From positions 1-7,017 of the forward strand of contig CAMGDK010000080.1 in the NCBI GenBank assembly GCA_946042285.1: a DNA stretch of 7,017 bases, written 5' to 3'. The notes under the pieces were generated by a model. The model was not told the origin of the DNA. It worked only from the letters and a program-made list of their open reading frames with translations, and ran no database searches. A program made the translations under genes and the position numbers. The stretch's first letter is position 1, and the number at the start of each line of letters is the position of its first letter. Source of the stretch: an uncultured Clostridia bacterium (lineage in GTDB: Bacteria; Bacillota; Clostridia; Oscillospirales; Acutalibacteraceae). Below, one piece after another: positions 6,074-7,017 of the stretch.

Positions 6074-7017
6074 ATGAAAAGGTTGGTTAGTATATTATTA
6101 ACGGCTGCTATGGTGATACTATCGTTTTGCGGTTGCACAAATGCCGCTGATGAATCAAATACTAATAAAACAACACAGCAACAAATTGCAGATAATAATA
6201 TTAAAGCTTTTGATGACTTGATGTCTTTTGATGATATGATGAACGACATCAAGGATGTGAATTTATATTTAGTACCGGACTATAAAGGGCTGACCGAAAC
6301 AGTCGAAAAGGATGATGAGTCTTCAACCGCAGTTAAGAAATATTATGACGGAGATAAGCTTGTTTACACTAAATATGTAGGATACGGAGAGGATTGCTTT
6401 GACTATTCCTGCAAATCAGCGTCCGGAAGGGATATTGTTGTTAAATATGTTGACGAAAGCGGCGAAAGATACAGCGTTGATGTAAGCGGCGATGATTATT
6501 CTGTTTCTTTTTCAGAGCTTGATAAAAAGTCAAAGCATGGTGCAAAAATGATTTATGCCACTGCTGAGGAAACGGCTGAAAATGATTTTCCGAAATATGC
6601 TGTTTATGTATTAGATAACGATAAGCTTTACATAAGTAACGGCTGCTACTACGCTGAAGACGGCTATCATTATTACAGCGCTTATCCGGTTGATAATGAT
6701 TTTAATATTGAATCAGAAGATATTTTGCGATATGAATGTGTCAAGGACATAAATGTAGATAGTGAATTGATTAAAATTCTTTCGGATTACAGAGTTGCCG
6801 ATAAAGAGATTGTTTTCGGCAATCATAACTTAAAATTCACAAAAGATGATGACAGCAATAAAAAGTGGTATATTATTGCAGATGTTTATGCAGTGTTTGA
6901 CAGCAAGTCTAAGGCATTGGAATTTTCGGAAAAGTATGATATTGATGTAAATGTTTCCGATACTGATGATTCATATTGGACAGCGAAGTTTGAAAATGCA
7001 GTATTGCCTGTTTCAAA
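6074..7017 (+). CDS. Putative secreted lipoprotein of unknown function, 3' end missing
   Basis: An open frame runs from ATG 6074 to the contig end without a stop: 314 complete codons plus two bases. The protein begins MKRLVSILLTAAMVILSFCGC, a short positive n-region and hydrophobic core ending at Cys21, which fits a lipoprotein signal (FCG before Cys21; Cys19 is a weaker alternative). A Ser/Thr/Asn/Gln-rich linker (22-42) would follow the lipid anchor. The rest is acidic and rich in Asp, Lys and Tyr, with no enzyme motif that I recognise. Four further cysteines occur at 108, 113, 191 and 222. The alternating short hydrophobic and aromatic stretches suggest a beta-rich extracellular domain. 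It has a strong ribosome binding site and its own predicted promoter, and sits 29 bases after the DUF2344 gene. I cannot assign a family. The reading frame, start and membrane anchoring are well supported; the function is unknown. Confidence 0.85.
   Translation, partial: MKRLVSILLTAAMVILSFCGCTNAADESNTNKTTQQQIADNNIKAFDDLMSFDDMMNDIKDVNLYLVPDYKGLTETVEKDDESSTAVKKYYDGDKLVYTKYVGYGEDCFDYSCKSASGRDIVVKYVDESGERYSVDVSGDDYSVSFSELDKKSKHGAKMIYATAEETAENDFPKYAVYVLDNDKLYISNGCYYAEDGYHYYSAYPVDNDFNIESEDILRYECVKDINVDSELIKILSDYRVADKEIVFGNHNLKFTKDDDSNKKWYIIADVYAVFDSKSKALEFSEKYDIDVNVSDTDDSYWTAKFENAVLPVS

Overview
This window looks like one short contig from a metagenomic or draft assembly of an A+T-rich, low-GC Gram-positive anaerobe in class Clostridia, plausibly an Oscillospiraceae/Ruminococcus-type gut organism. 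The placement is inferred from three things: the clostridial style of the class A penicillin-binding protein, the pairing of a TIGR03960-type radical SAM protein with a DUF2344 (TIGR03936) protein next to an M50 membrane protease, and strong GGAGG/GGTGA ribosome binding sites. No rRNA or other phylogenetic marker is present. Bases 1-19 are not genomic. They match the Nextera/Tn5 mosaic-end adapter and add ten spurious residues (MCIRDSGGFC) to the first open frame.

All genes lie on the + strand. From left to right they are: a bifunctional class A PBP (33-2507); a strong intrinsic terminator hairpin (2525-2559); ruvX (2571-2987); a compact M50 site-2-type protease that probably starts at TTG 3028; a TIGR03960-family radical SAM protein (3551-5392); a DUF2344/TIGR03936 protein (5379-6044) that overlaps it by 14 bp; and the 5' part of a lipoprotein gene (6074 to the contig end) that I do not recognise. 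The window is densely coding, with no gene-free stretch above about 65 bp. There are no RNA genes, insertion sequences, CRISPR arrays or phage genes.

The PBP builds peptidoglycan outside the membrane and RuvX acts in DNA or rRNA metabolism. The M50, radical SAM and DUF2344 genes form a tight set that in many Clostridia sits upstream of the RNase G and ribosomal protein L21/L27 genes; its biochemical role is not established. Here the next gene is a lipoprotein with its own apparent promoter instead of RNase G. The most interesting regulatory signals are a hairpin that would bury the ribosome binding site of the protease gene, and a near-consensus promoter inside the 3' end of the DUF2344 gene. 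I found no wholly new multi-gene system. The best leads are the uncharacterised radical SAM/DUF2344 pair with its extra cysteine cluster, and the unrecognised lipoprotein.
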